A stretch of DNA of 64,000 nucleotides from Palleronia pontilimi. Lineage in GTDB: Bacteria > Pseudomonadota > Alphaproteobacteria > Rhodobacterales > Rhodobacteraceae. The stretch spans positions 62,001 through 126,000 of the forward strand of contig NZ_JAEKPD010000015.1 of NCBI RefSeq assembly GCF_016412875.1, given 5' to 3'. The translations under genes and the position numbers were made by a program. The stretch's first letter is position 1; each line of letters starts with the position of its first letter. Positions 35,227 through 43,521 of this stretch are shown in pieces. The notes beneath the pieces were generated by a model. The model saw only the letters and a program-made list of their open reading frames with translations. It had not been told where the DNA came from and made no database searches.

Positions 35227-36027
35227 ATGGCCAGCTTCACCCACACCATCGCCCGCGTCGCGACCTGGAACCTTGCCGGATACCAGGACATCGACGCAGA
35301 GCGCGCGGCGCACCAGATCGAAGGCCTGGCGCTTCTGGATGCCGAACTGGTGGTGCTGATCGAGGTTCGGCCGGTGTCGCACCTGCAGCGGCTGGTCGAC
35401 GGTCTGGCGGCGCTGGGGCTGGATTACAGCGCGACGCTGATCGAGCAGCCGGTTCGGCTGCATATCGGCGTGCTGGCCAAGGGCGGCGTCGGCATCGAGA
35501 ACCCGCGCCTGCTCGAGGGCAGCCAGGGCGATTATGCCAACGGCCGCCGGGCGCTGGTCTTCGACCTGCGGATCGGGCGCTTCAGCGCCCATGTGCTGGG
35601 CCTGCATCTGAAATCGGGGCGCGGGGCGCCGCAGCAGGCGCTGCGCGACAGCCAGTGTCGGGCCATCGGCAGCTATGTCGACGCCTATCGCGCCGCGCCG
35701 GGACAGTCGCGCCGGACGATCCTGATGATGGGTGATTTCAACATGATCCCCGGCCAGGACGTCAGCAACTTCCACCACCTGGGCGGCCAGGACGTGATGG
35801 ATTTCGTGTCGAGCTGGGATCTTCAGGACAGGTTTTCGCATATTCTCGATCTCGGTCGGGCCAATCTGCTGGACGGCTTCGCGATCAGCCGCACCTATTC
35901 CACGCGCTACGTGCGCGGCTCGCTGCGTCTGTTTCCGATGCATTGGACGATGGAGCTGGGGCGCGAGGCGTTCCGGGACCGCGTCTCGGACCACCTGCCG
36001 TTCACCGCATCCTTCCGCATCGCGTGA
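35227..36027 (+). CDS. Endonuclease/exonuclease/phosphatase family protein
   Basis: The 266-residue protein shows the EEP fold: VATWNLAGYQ at the N-terminus, VLIEVRPV for the metal-binding glutamate, VLGLHLKSGRG, LMMGDFNMIPGQ and the terminal SDHLPF. These carry the catalytic asparagine, glutamate, aspartate and histidine. Substrate could be DNA, phospholipid or phosphoinositide-like esters. No signal peptide is visible, so it is cytoplasmic. The ATG at 35227 is preferred over a GTG at 35212. It starts 45 bases after the radical SAM gene and is convergent to bmt. Confidence 0.85.
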   Translation: MASFTHTIARVATWNLAGYQDIDAERAAHQIEGLALLDAELVVLIEVRPVSHLQRLVDGLAALGLDYSATLIEQPVRLHIGVLAKGGVGIENPRLLEGSQGDYANGRRALVFDLRIGRFSAHVLGLHLKSGRGAPQQALRDSQCRAIGSYVDAYRAAPGQSRRTILMMGDFNMIPGQDVSNFHHLGGQDVMDFVSSWDLQDRFSHILDLGRANLLDGFAISRTYSTRYVRGSLRLFPMHWTMELGREAFRDRVSDHLPFTASFRIA

Positions 36028-36064
36028 GGCGGGGAAAAGAACATCCCGGATGCATCCGCTGGCT

Positions 36065-37084
36065 TCAGCTTTTGCGACCCCGCCTGCGCGCGCGCGGCTT
36101 GGCCACGTCGTCGCCGGTGCCGTCGCCCGCGGACGAAAAGCCGCCAAGCCGCCTTTCGATCTCGGCCAGCGTCGGCGTCTCGCCGCGCGGTGTCTCGTCC
36201 AACGCACGGCGCATGCGGACCAGGTGCTCGGGCGTCGTGCCGCAGCAGCCGCCGATGATCCGTGCACCGCAATCGCGCGCCAGCACCGCGTAATCGGCCA
36301 TCAGCTCGGGCGTGCCGTCGTAGTGGATATGCCCGGCCACGTATTTCGGGATGCCCGCGTTGCCCTTGGCGATGATGGGCCGGTCCGGCGCCTGCGACGC
36401 GAAGCCCAGCACCGTGCGCAGCAGGTCGGACGCGCCCACGCCGCAATTCGCCCCGAAGGCCAGCGGTGCGGAATCCTTCAGCTTGCCCACCAGCGTCACC
36501 ATGTCTTCGGACGTGACGCCCATCATGGTGCGCCCGGCGGTGTCGAAGCTCATGGTGCCGCACCAGGGCATGTCCGCCAGGCGCGCGGCCTCGGCGGCGG
36601 CGCGGTATTCCTCGGGGGCGCTGATCGTCTCGACCCACAGCACGTCGGCGCCGCCTTCCTTCAGGCCTTCGGCCTGTTCATGGAACATCTCGACCGCAAG
36701 CTCGTGGGTCAGGGTGCCCATGGGCACGAAGATGTCCCCCGTCGGGCCGATCGAGCCCGCCACCACGATGTCGCGGCCCGATGCATCCGCCACTTCCCGC
36801 GCCAGCTCGGCGCCCGCGCGGTTCAGCTCGCGCACCCGGGACTGCGCGTCGTGCAGCTTCAGCCGCGACGCGTTTCCGCCGAACGTGTTGGTCAGGAACA
36901 GGTCGCTTCCGGCCTCGACCGGGCCACGGTAGAGCGTGCGGATCTTGTCGGGCTGATCCACGTTCCACAGCTCCGGCGCGTCACCCGATTGCAGGCCCAT
37001 GTTGAACAGGTTCGTCCCCGTGGCGCCGTCGGCCAGCAGCACATCGTGCGCGGCCAGCATGCGGGAGAGAGCATTTTCGGACAT
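36065..37084 (-). CDS. bmt: Homocysteine S-methyltransferase domain protein (Bmt / split methionine synthase subunit)
   Basis: The 339-residue protein is the homocysteine-binding domain of the MetH/BHMT family. It starts LSRMLAAHDVLLADGATGTNLF and has the zinc ligands C214 in GANCGVG and C280-C281 in IIGGCCGTTPEHL. Alone it could be betaine-homocysteine methyltransferase. With the corrinoid protein at 33222-33920 it could instead be the homocysteine module of a split methionine synthase. I chose the ATG at 37084; a GTG at 37123 overlaps the upstream gene's stop (GTGA) but adds a non-conserved leader. The C-terminal tail is basic and disordered. Confidence 0.9.
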   Translation of the reverse strand: MSENALSRMLAAHDVLLADGATGTNLFNMGLQSGDAPELWNVDQPDKIRTLYRGPVEAGSDLFLTNTFGGNASRLKLHDAQSRVRELNRAGAELAREVADASGRDIVVAGSIGPTGDIFVPMGTLTHELAVEMFHEQAEGLKEGGADVLWVETISAPEEYRAAAEAARLADMPWCGTMSFDTAGRTMMGVTSEDMVTLVGKLKDSAPLAFGANCGVGASDLLRTVLGFASQAPDRPIIAKGNAGIPKYVAGHIHYDGTPELMADYAVLARDCGARIIGGCCGTTPEHLVRMRRALDETPRGETPTLAEIERRLGGFSSAGDGTGDDVAKPRARRRGRKS

Positions 37085-37119
37085 GGGATCACCCAGTAAG
37101 GAGCGTTGCCCGGGATGTG

Positions 37120-38949
37120 TCACGAAACCGCGGTGGGCGCAAATTCGGAACCTTCATAAACATCTTGCGGCGCGGCGCGCTTCGGCGGCCGGGCGATATC
37201 GCGGGCCAGGTCCGCAAGCCCCGCCCAAAGACCGATGCGCGTCGGTGCGGCGGCGTAGAGCGGCGCCCAGCGGGGCGCGAACATGGACTTGAACCGGTGC
37301 AATCCGGCCGCGCGCGACGGATCGAACCGGGGCACCGCGGCCAGCGATAGCTGGGCGATGCCCTGCGCGCGCGCCTGGACGATGGCCTCGCTCAGAAGCA
37401 GGTGCATGGTGCCGTCGGGTGCGTCCGGGTGCCAGCGCACCAGGTCCAGCGTCCATTCCGCGGCGCAAACGTGCAGCGAGATGAAGGCGACTGGTTGCCC
37501 ATCGCGGCAGGCGGCCAACACCTTTTGATGCGACAGGTATCGCGGATCGAATCGTCCCATGGACACGCCGCGCGCGGCCCCGTTTTCGGCCTGCCACGCG
37601 GCGTCGATTTCGCCAAGGCCGTCCATGTCGGCGGCGGAAACCTCGCGGATCGTCACCCCGGACGCAGCCGCCTTGCGCAGCTTGCGCCGCAGCTGGCGGC
37701 AGGCGGGTGCGGACCGATCGAACCGGGCGGGGTCGACCAGCGCTTCGCAGCCGACCCGCATCGCCCGCCAACCAGCGCGCCGCGCGGCGGCCGCCTGGCG
37801 GGCGGAGATCTTGTAGAACAGCGCGATCCGTCCCGTGTCCGCGGCGGCGCGCGCCAACGGGTCCAGGGGAAGCGGCCCGGCGAAGGGCGCGCCGAGCGCG
37901 ACCAGCGCGTGGCTTGCGGTCCAGCAGGGCGCGGCGGCCCGGCCGTTCGCGCGAAGAAGACGGGCGCCGGGCTGGTGGATCAGGCCGGCCTCGGCGCGCA
38001 GGGGGGTGGTGTCGAGGCAGGGCGCGGGGCTGGGCAGATCGCGATCGCGCCCGTCGAACAGTCCTGGGGCCCCCAGCAACGCAAGCGCGGCAAGGGCGGC
38101 GGGCAGGGCGATATGGACCAGCCGGAAGCCCCATGTCGCGCCTTCCAGCGCGGGCCAGAGACCGGCGGGCAGCAACGACAGCAGGCACAGATCGAAGCTG
38201 CCCAGCCCGCCGGGCAGCGCGGAGACCAGCCCCGAGCCAAGCGCCGCGAAGAAGGCGGGCGCCAGATCGAAAAGCGGCAGCGCGGGCGCGAAAGCCCAGA
38301 AGGCCAGGCACGCAGCCGCCGCGTCTATCGTGCCCCACAGCGCCAGCGCACCCAGCACCCTTATCGGGGGTAGACCGGGCACGTGGCGCAGGCTCACGCT
38401 GGCGGCGCAGAACAGCGCGACTGCCCCAAGGATCACCATGGCACCCGGGCGAAACGCTGGGCCGCCGGTGCCGCTTGCCAGGACCGCGATGGCGCCGATC
38501 GTGCCCAGGCAGACCAGGAACGACACCGACACCAGCGCGGTGACGCGCGCCGCGCGCGCCAGCCCGCCCGCAAGATCGCAGCGCCAGCGCACCATCATGC
38601 CGACAAGGGGGCCAAGTCCCGTTACCTGGGCGATCGCCAGCGCCGCCATGCCCGTGCGCCGGGCCGCGACCGGATCGCGCCCGGTGGTCAGCCACCGGTG
38701 CACCGCCACCTCGCTGCGCCCATAGGCGGCGAAAGTCAGGGCGGTGGCGGTCAGCGCCGCGATCCACTGCCAGGGCGCGGCCGCGGCGGCGCCCCGCAGC
38801 GCGCGAGCCGGATCGAGCCCGGCCAGCGTGTCGCGCGCCAGCCACAGGGCGCCCAGCGACAGGATCATGGGCGCAAGTGCGCGCAGCGCGGGGCCGCGCG
38901 TCCGCGCCAGTTCGGTTTTCGTGTCAGAGCACTCCCATCCCCGCGACAC
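37120..38949 (-). CDS. MprF-like membrane flippase with C-terminal DUF2156 aminoacyl-transferase domain
   Basis: The product (609 residues from a GTG at 38949) has about eight membrane helices in its N-terminal half, including the UPF0104-type LVSALPGGLGSFDLCLLSLLP. The second half is a soluble GNAT-like DUF2156 domain: RIALFYKISARQAAAARRAG, RFDRSAPACRQLRRKLRKA, then AFISLHVCAAEWTLDLVRW. This is the layout of MprF, which transfers lysine or alanine to phosphatidylglycerol and flips it outward; the amino acid is unknown. Start choice is weak because no good ribosome-binding site is visible; ATG at 38868 is an alternative. Confidence 0.82.
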   Translation of the reverse strand: MSRGWECSDTKTELARTRGPALRALAPMILSLGALWLARDTLAGLDPARALRGAAAAAPWQWIAALTATALTFAAYGRSEVAVHRWLTTGRDPVAARRTGMAALAIAQVTGLGPLVGMMVRWRCDLAGGLARAARVTALVSVSFLVCLGTIGAIAVLASGTGGPAFRPGAMVILGAVALFCAASVSLRHVPGLPPIRVLGALALWGTIDAAAACLAFWAFAPALPLFDLAPAFFAALGSGLVSALPGGLGSFDLCLLSLLPAGLWPALEGATWGFRLVHIALPAALAALALLGAPGLFDGRDRDLPSPAPCLDTTPLRAEAGLIHQPGARLLRANGRAAAPCWTASHALVALGAPFAGPLPLDPLARAAADTGRIALFYKISARQAAAARRAGWRAMRVGCEALVDPARFDRSAPACRQLRRKLRKAAASGVTIREVSAADMDGLGEIDAAWQAENGAARGVSMGRFDPRYLSHQKVLAACRDGQPVAFISLHVCAAEWTLDLVRWHPDAPDGTMHLLLSEAIVQARAQGIAQLSLAAVPRFDPSRAAGLHRFKSMFAPRWAPLYAAAPTRIGLWAGLADLARDIARPPKRAAPQDVYEGSEFAPTAVS

Positions 38950-38992
38950 GAGGATGGAGGGAAGATGCGAAAATTCTGCTAATGGGCGTGGC

Positions 38993-39307
38993 TCAGGCTT
39001 CGTCGGCCAGCTGGGCCTTCGCCTGGGCCAGGAATTCGCTCATCTTGGTGCGCAGGGTCTTTTCGTCGACCTTGTCGCCCAGATCGCCCTTCACCTTGCG
39101 ATAGACGTCTTCATCGCCCGCCTCTTCGAAATCGGCCTTCACCACTTCCTTGGCGTATTCGGCCGCCTCGTCGCCCGACTTGCCGAGATGCTCGGCCGCC
39201 CACAGGCCCAGCAGGCGGTTGCGCCGCGCTTCGGCCTTGAACTGCATCTGTGCATCGTGGGCGTACTTGTTTTCGAACGCCTTCTCGCGGTCGTGCATGT
39301 CGGTCAT
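38993..39307 (-). CDS. DUF1476 protein, zeta inhibitor subunit of F1FO-ATPase
   Basis: The 104-residue protein starts MTDMHDREKAFENKYAHDAQ and continues as a four-helix DUF1476 domain (RNRLLGLWAAEHLGKSGDEA, then KTLRTKMSEFLAQAKAQL). In Paracoccus denitrificans this family is the zeta subunit, whose N-terminus inserts into F1 to block ATP hydrolysis. The inhibitory N-terminal segment is intact here. CAGGAGCCCACC precedes the ATG at 39307. The gene sits alone between the MprF-like gene and the divergent purC, away from any atp genes in the window. Confidence 0.9.
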   Translation of the reverse strand: MTDMHDREKAFENKYAHDAQMQFKAEARRNRLLGLWAAEHLGKSGDEAAEYAKEVVKADFEEAGDEDVYRKVKGDLGDKVDEKTLRTKMSEFLAQAKAQLADEA

Positions 39308-39451
39308 GGTGGGCTCCTGTTGCGGCTGTTCCGGTCTTGCCACCACATATGCGCAGACGCGACCGGCTTGCCAAGAGGGCGTTCTTGCTGGACCGGGCGC
39401 GATGGCCTATAGGCGACCGCGAGCGGGCAGCAGGTCCGGCAGGAGATCCCC

Positions 39452-40213
39452 ATGGCGCGGCGCAAGAAAATCTACGAAGGCAAGGCCAAGATCCTCTACG
39501 AAGGCCCCGAGCCGGGCACCTTCGTGCAGTATTTCAAGGACGACGCCACCGCCTTCAATGCCGAGAAGAAGGCGACGATCGAGGGCAAGGGCGTTCTGAA
39601 CAACCGCCTGTCCGAGTTCTTCATGAAAGGGCTGGGCCAGATTGGCGTGCCCACGCATTTCCTGAAGCGGCTGAACATGCGCGAACAGCTGATCCGCCAG
39701 GTCGAGATCATTCCGCTGGAAGTGGTCGTGCGCAATTTCGCGGCCGGGTCCATGTCGACGCGCCTGGGACTGGCTGAGGGCACGCCGTTGCCGCGGCCGA
39801 TCGTCGAATTCTGTCTCAAGGACGACAAGCTGGGCGATCCGCTGGTCAGCGAAGAACACATCATCGCCTTCGGCTGGGCGTCGCAGCAGGACCTGGACGA
39901 CATGATCGCGCTGGCGCTGCGCGTGAACGATTTCATGTCGGGCATGATGCTGGCGGTCGGCATCAAGCTGGTGGATTTCAAGATCGAGATCGGCCGGGTG
40001 TGGGACAACGATTTCCAGCGCCTGATCGTGGCCGACGAGATTAGCCCCGATTCGTGCCGCCTGTGGGATATCGAGACGGGCCAGAAGCTGGACAAGGACG
40101 TGTTCCGGCGGGACCTGGGTTCGTTGACCGACGCCTACACGGAAGTCGCGCGTCGGCTGGGCGTGCTGCCGTCCAACGTGACCCACGCGACGAAACCCAC
40201 GCCGATCAACTGA
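39452..40213 (+). CDS. purC: Phosphoribosylaminoimidazole-succinocarboxamide synthase (SAICAR synthase)
   Basis: The 253-residue enzyme joins CAIR and aspartate in purine synthesis. It shows [13 protein letters not shown] (ATP lid), [26 protein letters not shown] and the nucleotide-binding [12 protein letters not shown] followed by [20 protein letters not shown] precedes the ATG. It heads the purC, purS, nucleotidase, purQ run on the plus strand. A 66-base gap with a copy of the dispersed repeat separates it from purS. Confidence 0.97.
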   Translation: MARRKKIYEGKAKILYEGPEPGTFVQYFKDDATAFNAEKKATIEGKGVLNNRLSEFFMKGLGQIGVPTHFLKRLNMREQLIRQVEIIPLEVVVRNFAAGSMSTRLGLAEGTPLPRPIVEFCLKDDKLGDPLVSEEHIIAFGWASQQDLDDMIALALRVNDFMSGMMLAVGIKLVDFKIEIGRVWDNDFQRLIVADEISPDSCRLWDIETGQKLDKDVFRRDLGSLTDAYTEVARRLGVLPSNVTHATKPTPIN

Positions 40214-40235
40214 CGGCGCGTGGCAGGCAGGCGGA

Positions 40236-40265
40236 GCGCCGGGATACTTGAAAGAACAAAGATGG
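40236..40265 (+). repeat. 30-bp dispersed repeat, copy 2
   Basis: The segment reads GCGCCGGGATACTTGAAAGA and continues ACAAAGATGG. It matches 31486-31515 at 29 of 30 positions. It lies 22 bases after the purC stop and ends just before the ribosome-binding site of purS. Confidence 0.75.
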
Positions 40266-40279
40266 AAGGGTGCGGCGCG

Positions 40280-40510
40280 ATGAAGGCACGGGTGCACGTG
40301 ATGCTGAAGGACGGTGTTCTGGATCCGCAGGGCGCCGCGGTGCTGCACGCGCTGGGCGCGCTCGGCTTCGACGAGGCCAAGGGGGTTCGCCAGGGGAAAG
40401 TGATCGAGCTCGAGCTCGAGGACGGCACCAGCGAGGCGCGCATCGGCGAGATGTGCGAAAAGCTGCTGGCCAATACCGTGATCGAATCCTACCGGATCGA
40501 GATCCTGTGA
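40280..40510 (+). CDS. purS: FGAM synthase subunit PurS
   Basis: The 76-residue protein is the small dimerising subunit that links PurL and PurQ in the three-part FGAM synthase. It shows ARVHVMLKDGVLDPQGAAVLHALGALGF and the conserved VRQGKVIELELE, ending VIESYRIEIL. I chose the ATG at 40280, with GGAAGGG about nine bases upstream; an ATG at 40262 in frame is possible. The stop overlaps the next gene's ATG (TGATG). Confidence 0.95.
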   Translation: MKARVHVMLKDGVLDPQGAAVLHALGALGFDEAKGVRQGKVIELELEDGTSEARIGEMCEKLLANTVIESYRIEIL

Positions 40511-41037
40511 TGCGCATCGCCATCGACATGGACGAGGTGATCGCGGACACCCATGCCGCCAAGGCGGCGATGCTCGCCGACATGGGCTACAGCTGGACCG
40601 AGGACGATCTGGCCGGGCGCAAGCTGACCGACCTTGCCCGTCCCGAAGATGCCGCCCGGATCGAGGCCACGCTGCAGGAGGGCACGATCTTCGCCAATCT
40701 CGACGTGATCGACGGGGCGCAGCAGGCGCTCGAGACGCTGGCGCGCGATCACGAGCTCTTCATCGCCACGGCGGCCATGGAATATCCGGCGTCCTGCACC
40801 CACAAGATCGCGTGGATGCAGCGCTATTTCCCGTTCGTCCCGGTGCTCAACATCGTGCTCTGCGGGCACAAATCGATCATCCACGCCGATGCGCTGATCG
40901 ACGACTCGCCCCGCCATTTTCCCGGCTTCCGGGGCATCGGCATCTGTTTCGACGCGCTGCACAACCGCGGCGAGACGGTGGAGCATCGCCTGATGCGCTG
41001 GGCGGACGCGCCCGCCTTGATCGACAGCCTGCAATAG
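40510..41037 (+). CDS. HAD family 5'(3')-deoxyribonucleotidase-like protein
   Basis: The 175-residue protein begins [22 protein letters not shown]. This is HAD motif I with D6 and D8 as nucleophile and acid, the DMDEV/ADT form of the 5'-nucleotidase (NT5C) group. Motif II is LFIATAAM, motif III lies around [18 protein letters not shown]. It would remove phosphate from (deoxy)nucleoside monophosphates. The gene is coupled to purS by TGATG and ends 10 bases before purQ, so it is embedded in the FGAM synthase genes. Confidence 0.85.
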   Translation: MRIAIDMDEVIADTHAAKAAMLADMGYSWTEDDLAGRKLTDLARPEDAARIEATLQEGTIFANLDVIDGAQQALETLARDHELFIATAAMEYPASCTHKIAWMQRYFPFVPVLNIVLCGHKSIIHADALIDDSPRHFPGFRGIGICFDALHNRGETVEHRLMRWADAPALIDSLQ

Positions 41038-41047
41038 GATCCGCGCC

Positions 41048-41716
41048 ATGAAAGCCGCCGTCATCGTCTTCCCCGGATCGAACTGCGACCGCGACCTGGC
41101 CGTGGCGCTGAGGGATGCGGGCTTCGACGTGTCGATGGTCTGGCACAAGGATACGGGCCTGCCGAATGGCGTGGACCTGGTGGGCCTTCCGGGCGGGTTT
41201 TCCTTTGGCGACTACCTGCGCTGCGGCGCCATCGCCGCGCGCTCGCCGATCGTGGGCGCGGTGGCCGAGCACGCGCGCCGGGGCGGCCACGTGCTGGGCA
41301 TCTGCAACGGCTTCCAGATCCTGACCGAAACGGGCCTGCTGCCCGGTGCCCTGATGCGCAACCGCGACCTGAAATACATCTGCCGCACCGTGCCGCTGAT
41401 CGTTCAGAACGCCACCAGCGACTTCACCGCGCGCTACCGCGACCGCCAGCCCATCGACCTTCCGATCGCGCACCACGACGGCAATTATTCGGCCGATCCC
41501 GCCACGCTGGACCGGCTGCGGGGCGAAGGGCGGGTGGCCTTCACCTATGCCGTCAATCCCAACGGCTCGCAGAACGACATCGCGGGCGTGCTCAGCGAAA
41601 ACGGCCGGGTGCTGGGGATGATGCCCCATCCCGAGCGTGCCGCCGACCCCAGCCTGGGCGGCACCGACGGGCGGGCGCTGTTCCGCAGCCTGGCGGGATG
41701 CCTGGCCCACGCCTGA
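41048..41716 (+). CDS. purQ: FGAM synthase glutaminase subunit PurQ
   Basis: The 222-residue class I glutamine amidotransferase supplies ammonia to PurL. It shows [17 protein letters not shown], the oxyanion region [18 protein letters not shown], the nucleophile elbow [19 protein letters not shown] with the catalytic cysteine, and the histidine-glutamate pair in MMPHPERA. It acts with PurS and PurL; purL is not in the window. The dctB gene starts 38 bases after its stop. Confidence 0.97.
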   Translation: MKAAVIVFPGSNCDRDLAVALRDAGFDVSMVWHKDTGLPNGVDLVGLPGGFSFGDYLRCGAIAARSPIVGAVAEHARRGGHVLGICNGFQILTETGLLPGALMRNRDLKYICRTVPLIVQNATSDFTARYRDRQPIDLPIAHHDGNYSADPATLDRLRGEGRVAFTYAVNPNGSQNDIAGVLSENGRVLGMMPHPERAADPSLGGTDGRALFRSLAGCLAHA

Positions 41717-41754
41717 GCTTGCCGCGGGCACGCGCAGCGCATAGCCTGATCGCC

Positions 41755-43506
41755 ATGAACGACCCTTTGATCCTTGAGCCACGCGCGACCCGCCGCTGGC
41801 CGTGGCGGCTGGCCGTTTTCCTTGCGATCGCGATTGCGCTGACCATCGTCTGGACCACCAACAAGCTGCTGACCGAGCGCTTCACCGAAAGCACCCGCAA
41901 TCGCGCCGAGGTGCGGCTGGCGCTGTATTCCGGCAACCTTATCAGTGCGCTGCAGCGCGCGAGCGTCGTGCCGCTTCTGCTCAGCCGCGATCCGGCCCTG
42001 ATCGGGGCGCTGACGTCGCTGGACTATTCGCAGACCACGCAACGACTGATCTCGTATCTCGACGAGATCGGCGCGCAGTCGATCATGCTGCTGGACAGCG
42101 AGGGGCGTGCCGTCGCCGCGACCGATCGCAATCGGCTGGGCTCGCAGCACCGCCAGGAGCCCTATTTCATCAACGCCCTCCGGGGCAATGGCACGGTCTT
42201 TTCAACCGCGCGGCGCGACAACGGGGCCTTCGCGTTCTCGTATTCGCGCAAGATCGAGGTGGGCGGCAACCTGACCGGCGTGATCGTCGTGGACGTGGAT
42301 CTGCGCCAGTTCGAAGACAGCTGGGCCGGCTTTTCGGACGCGGTGTTCGTCACCGACAGCGAGGGGCAGATCGTCCTGGCCACCGAGTCGCGCTGGCGCG
42401 GTCTGAACGAAGACCAGGCCCTGCAATTGCGCTCGCCCCGCGGGGCGATCGAGCGCGCCATCCAGGCGACGACCGACTGGACCGCGCTTCCCGCAGACGC
42501 CTATCTGTCCGGCGAGGCCGTGATGCGCCAGTCGACGCGCATCCCGTTCCAGGGTTGGCGGATGACCAGCTTCACCAGCTACGCGTCGGTACGCGAGCGC
42601 GTGAACACGGTCCTCGCCATGGAATGGATGCTGTTTTCCTTCGTGATTGCCCTTGGCGCCATTTGGGCGGGACGCCGCGCCGACAGCCGGTCGCTGTTTT
42701 TCCAGCGCGAGTCGGCGGAGCTTCGCGAATTGAACGTGGCGCTCCAGCGGGAAATCGCCGAGCGCGAGAAGGCCGAGAAGAACTTGGAAGTGGCCGAGCA
42801 GACCGTGGCGCAGACCTCGAAGCTGGCGGTCCTGGGCGAAATGTCGGCCGCCGTCAGCCACGAATTGAACCAGCCCCTGGCCGCCATGAAGACCTATCTG
42901 GCGGGCGCGCGGCTGCTGATGCAGCGCAAGCGCCCGGACGAGGCGCTGGCGTCGTTTCACCGCATCGACGACCTGATCGAGCGGATGGGCGCCATCACCC
43001 GGCAACTGAAAAGCTATGCCAGGAAGGGGGGCGACGCGTTCGAGCCCCTGGATCTGCGCGCGTCGCTGTCTGCCGCGCTGGCCATGATGGAGCCGCAACT
43101 GAAGGCCCGTGACATCGTCATCGACCGCCAGGTGCCCAACACGCCGATCCCGATCCGCGCCGACCGGATCCGCGTCGAGCAGGTCATCGTCAACCTGCTG
43201 CGCAACGCCATCGACGCCACCAAGGACATCGCCAAACCCCGGATCGAGCTGATCCTGGCGGCGGGCGATAGCGCGGTTTTGACCGTTCGCGACAACGGTC
43301 ACGGCATTCACGATCTCGACGCGTTGTTCGAGCCGTTTTACACAACCAAAGCACCTGGCGACGGGACCGGCCTCGGGCTGGCCATATCGTCGGGCATCGT
43401 TGCGGATCTGGGCGGACGCCTGACCGCGCGAAACGGCCGCTCGGGTGGAGCGGTTTTCGAGATGCGATTGCCGATCCTGGAGGACTCCCGGGAAGCGGCG
43501 GAATAA
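41755..43506 (+). CDS. dctB: C4-dicarboxylate-type sensor histidine kinase (DctB family)
   Basis: The 583-residue kinase has an N-terminal membrane helix (about residues 17-36), a periplasmic tandem-PAS (PhoQ/DcuS/DctB-like) domain, and a second membrane helix (about 292-310). A coiled-coil leads to the HisKA box SHELNQPLAAMKTYLAG (H369), followed by ATPase motifs NLLRNAIDA, VRDNGHGI and GTGLGLAISSGI. The periplasmic domain resembles DctB, which senses succinate, fumarate and malate. It phosphorylates the regulator encoded 15 bases downstream. No dctP/Q/M transporter genes are in the window, so the target is unknown. Confidence 0.9.
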   Translation: MNDPLILEPRATRRWPWRLAVFLAIAIALTIVWTTNKLLTERFTESTRNRAEVRLALYSGNLISALQRASVVPLLLSRDPALIGALTSLDYSQTTQRLISYLDEIGAQSIMLLDSEGRAVAATDRNRLGSQHRQEPYFINALRGNGTVFSTARRDNGAFAFSYSRKIEVGGNLTGVIVVDVDLRQFEDSWAGFSDAVFVTDSEGQIVLATESRWRGLNEDQALQLRSPRGAIERAIQATTDWTALPADAYLSGEAVMRQSTRIPFQGWRMTSFTSYASVRERVNTVLAMEWMLFSFVIALGAIWAGRRADSRSLFFQRESAELRELNVALQREIAEREKAEKNLEVAEQTVAQTSKLAVLGEMSAAVSHELNQPLAAMKTYLAGARLLMQRKRPDEALASFHRIDDLIERMGAITRQLKSYARKGGDAFEPLDLRASLSAALAMMEPQLKARDIVIDRQVPNTPIPIRADRIRVEQVIVNLLRNAIDATKDIAKPRIELILAAGDSAVLTVRDNGHGIHDLDALFEPFYTTKAPGDGTGLGLAISSGIVADLGGRLTARNGRSGGAVFEMRLPILEDSREAAE

Positions 43507-43521
43507 GGGAAGGGAAAGCCC

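Noticed and set aside
33910-36267. Minus-strand open frame of 785 codons
   Set aside because: It is antisense to the radical SAM and EEP genes, both of which show intact catalytic motifs on the plus strand.
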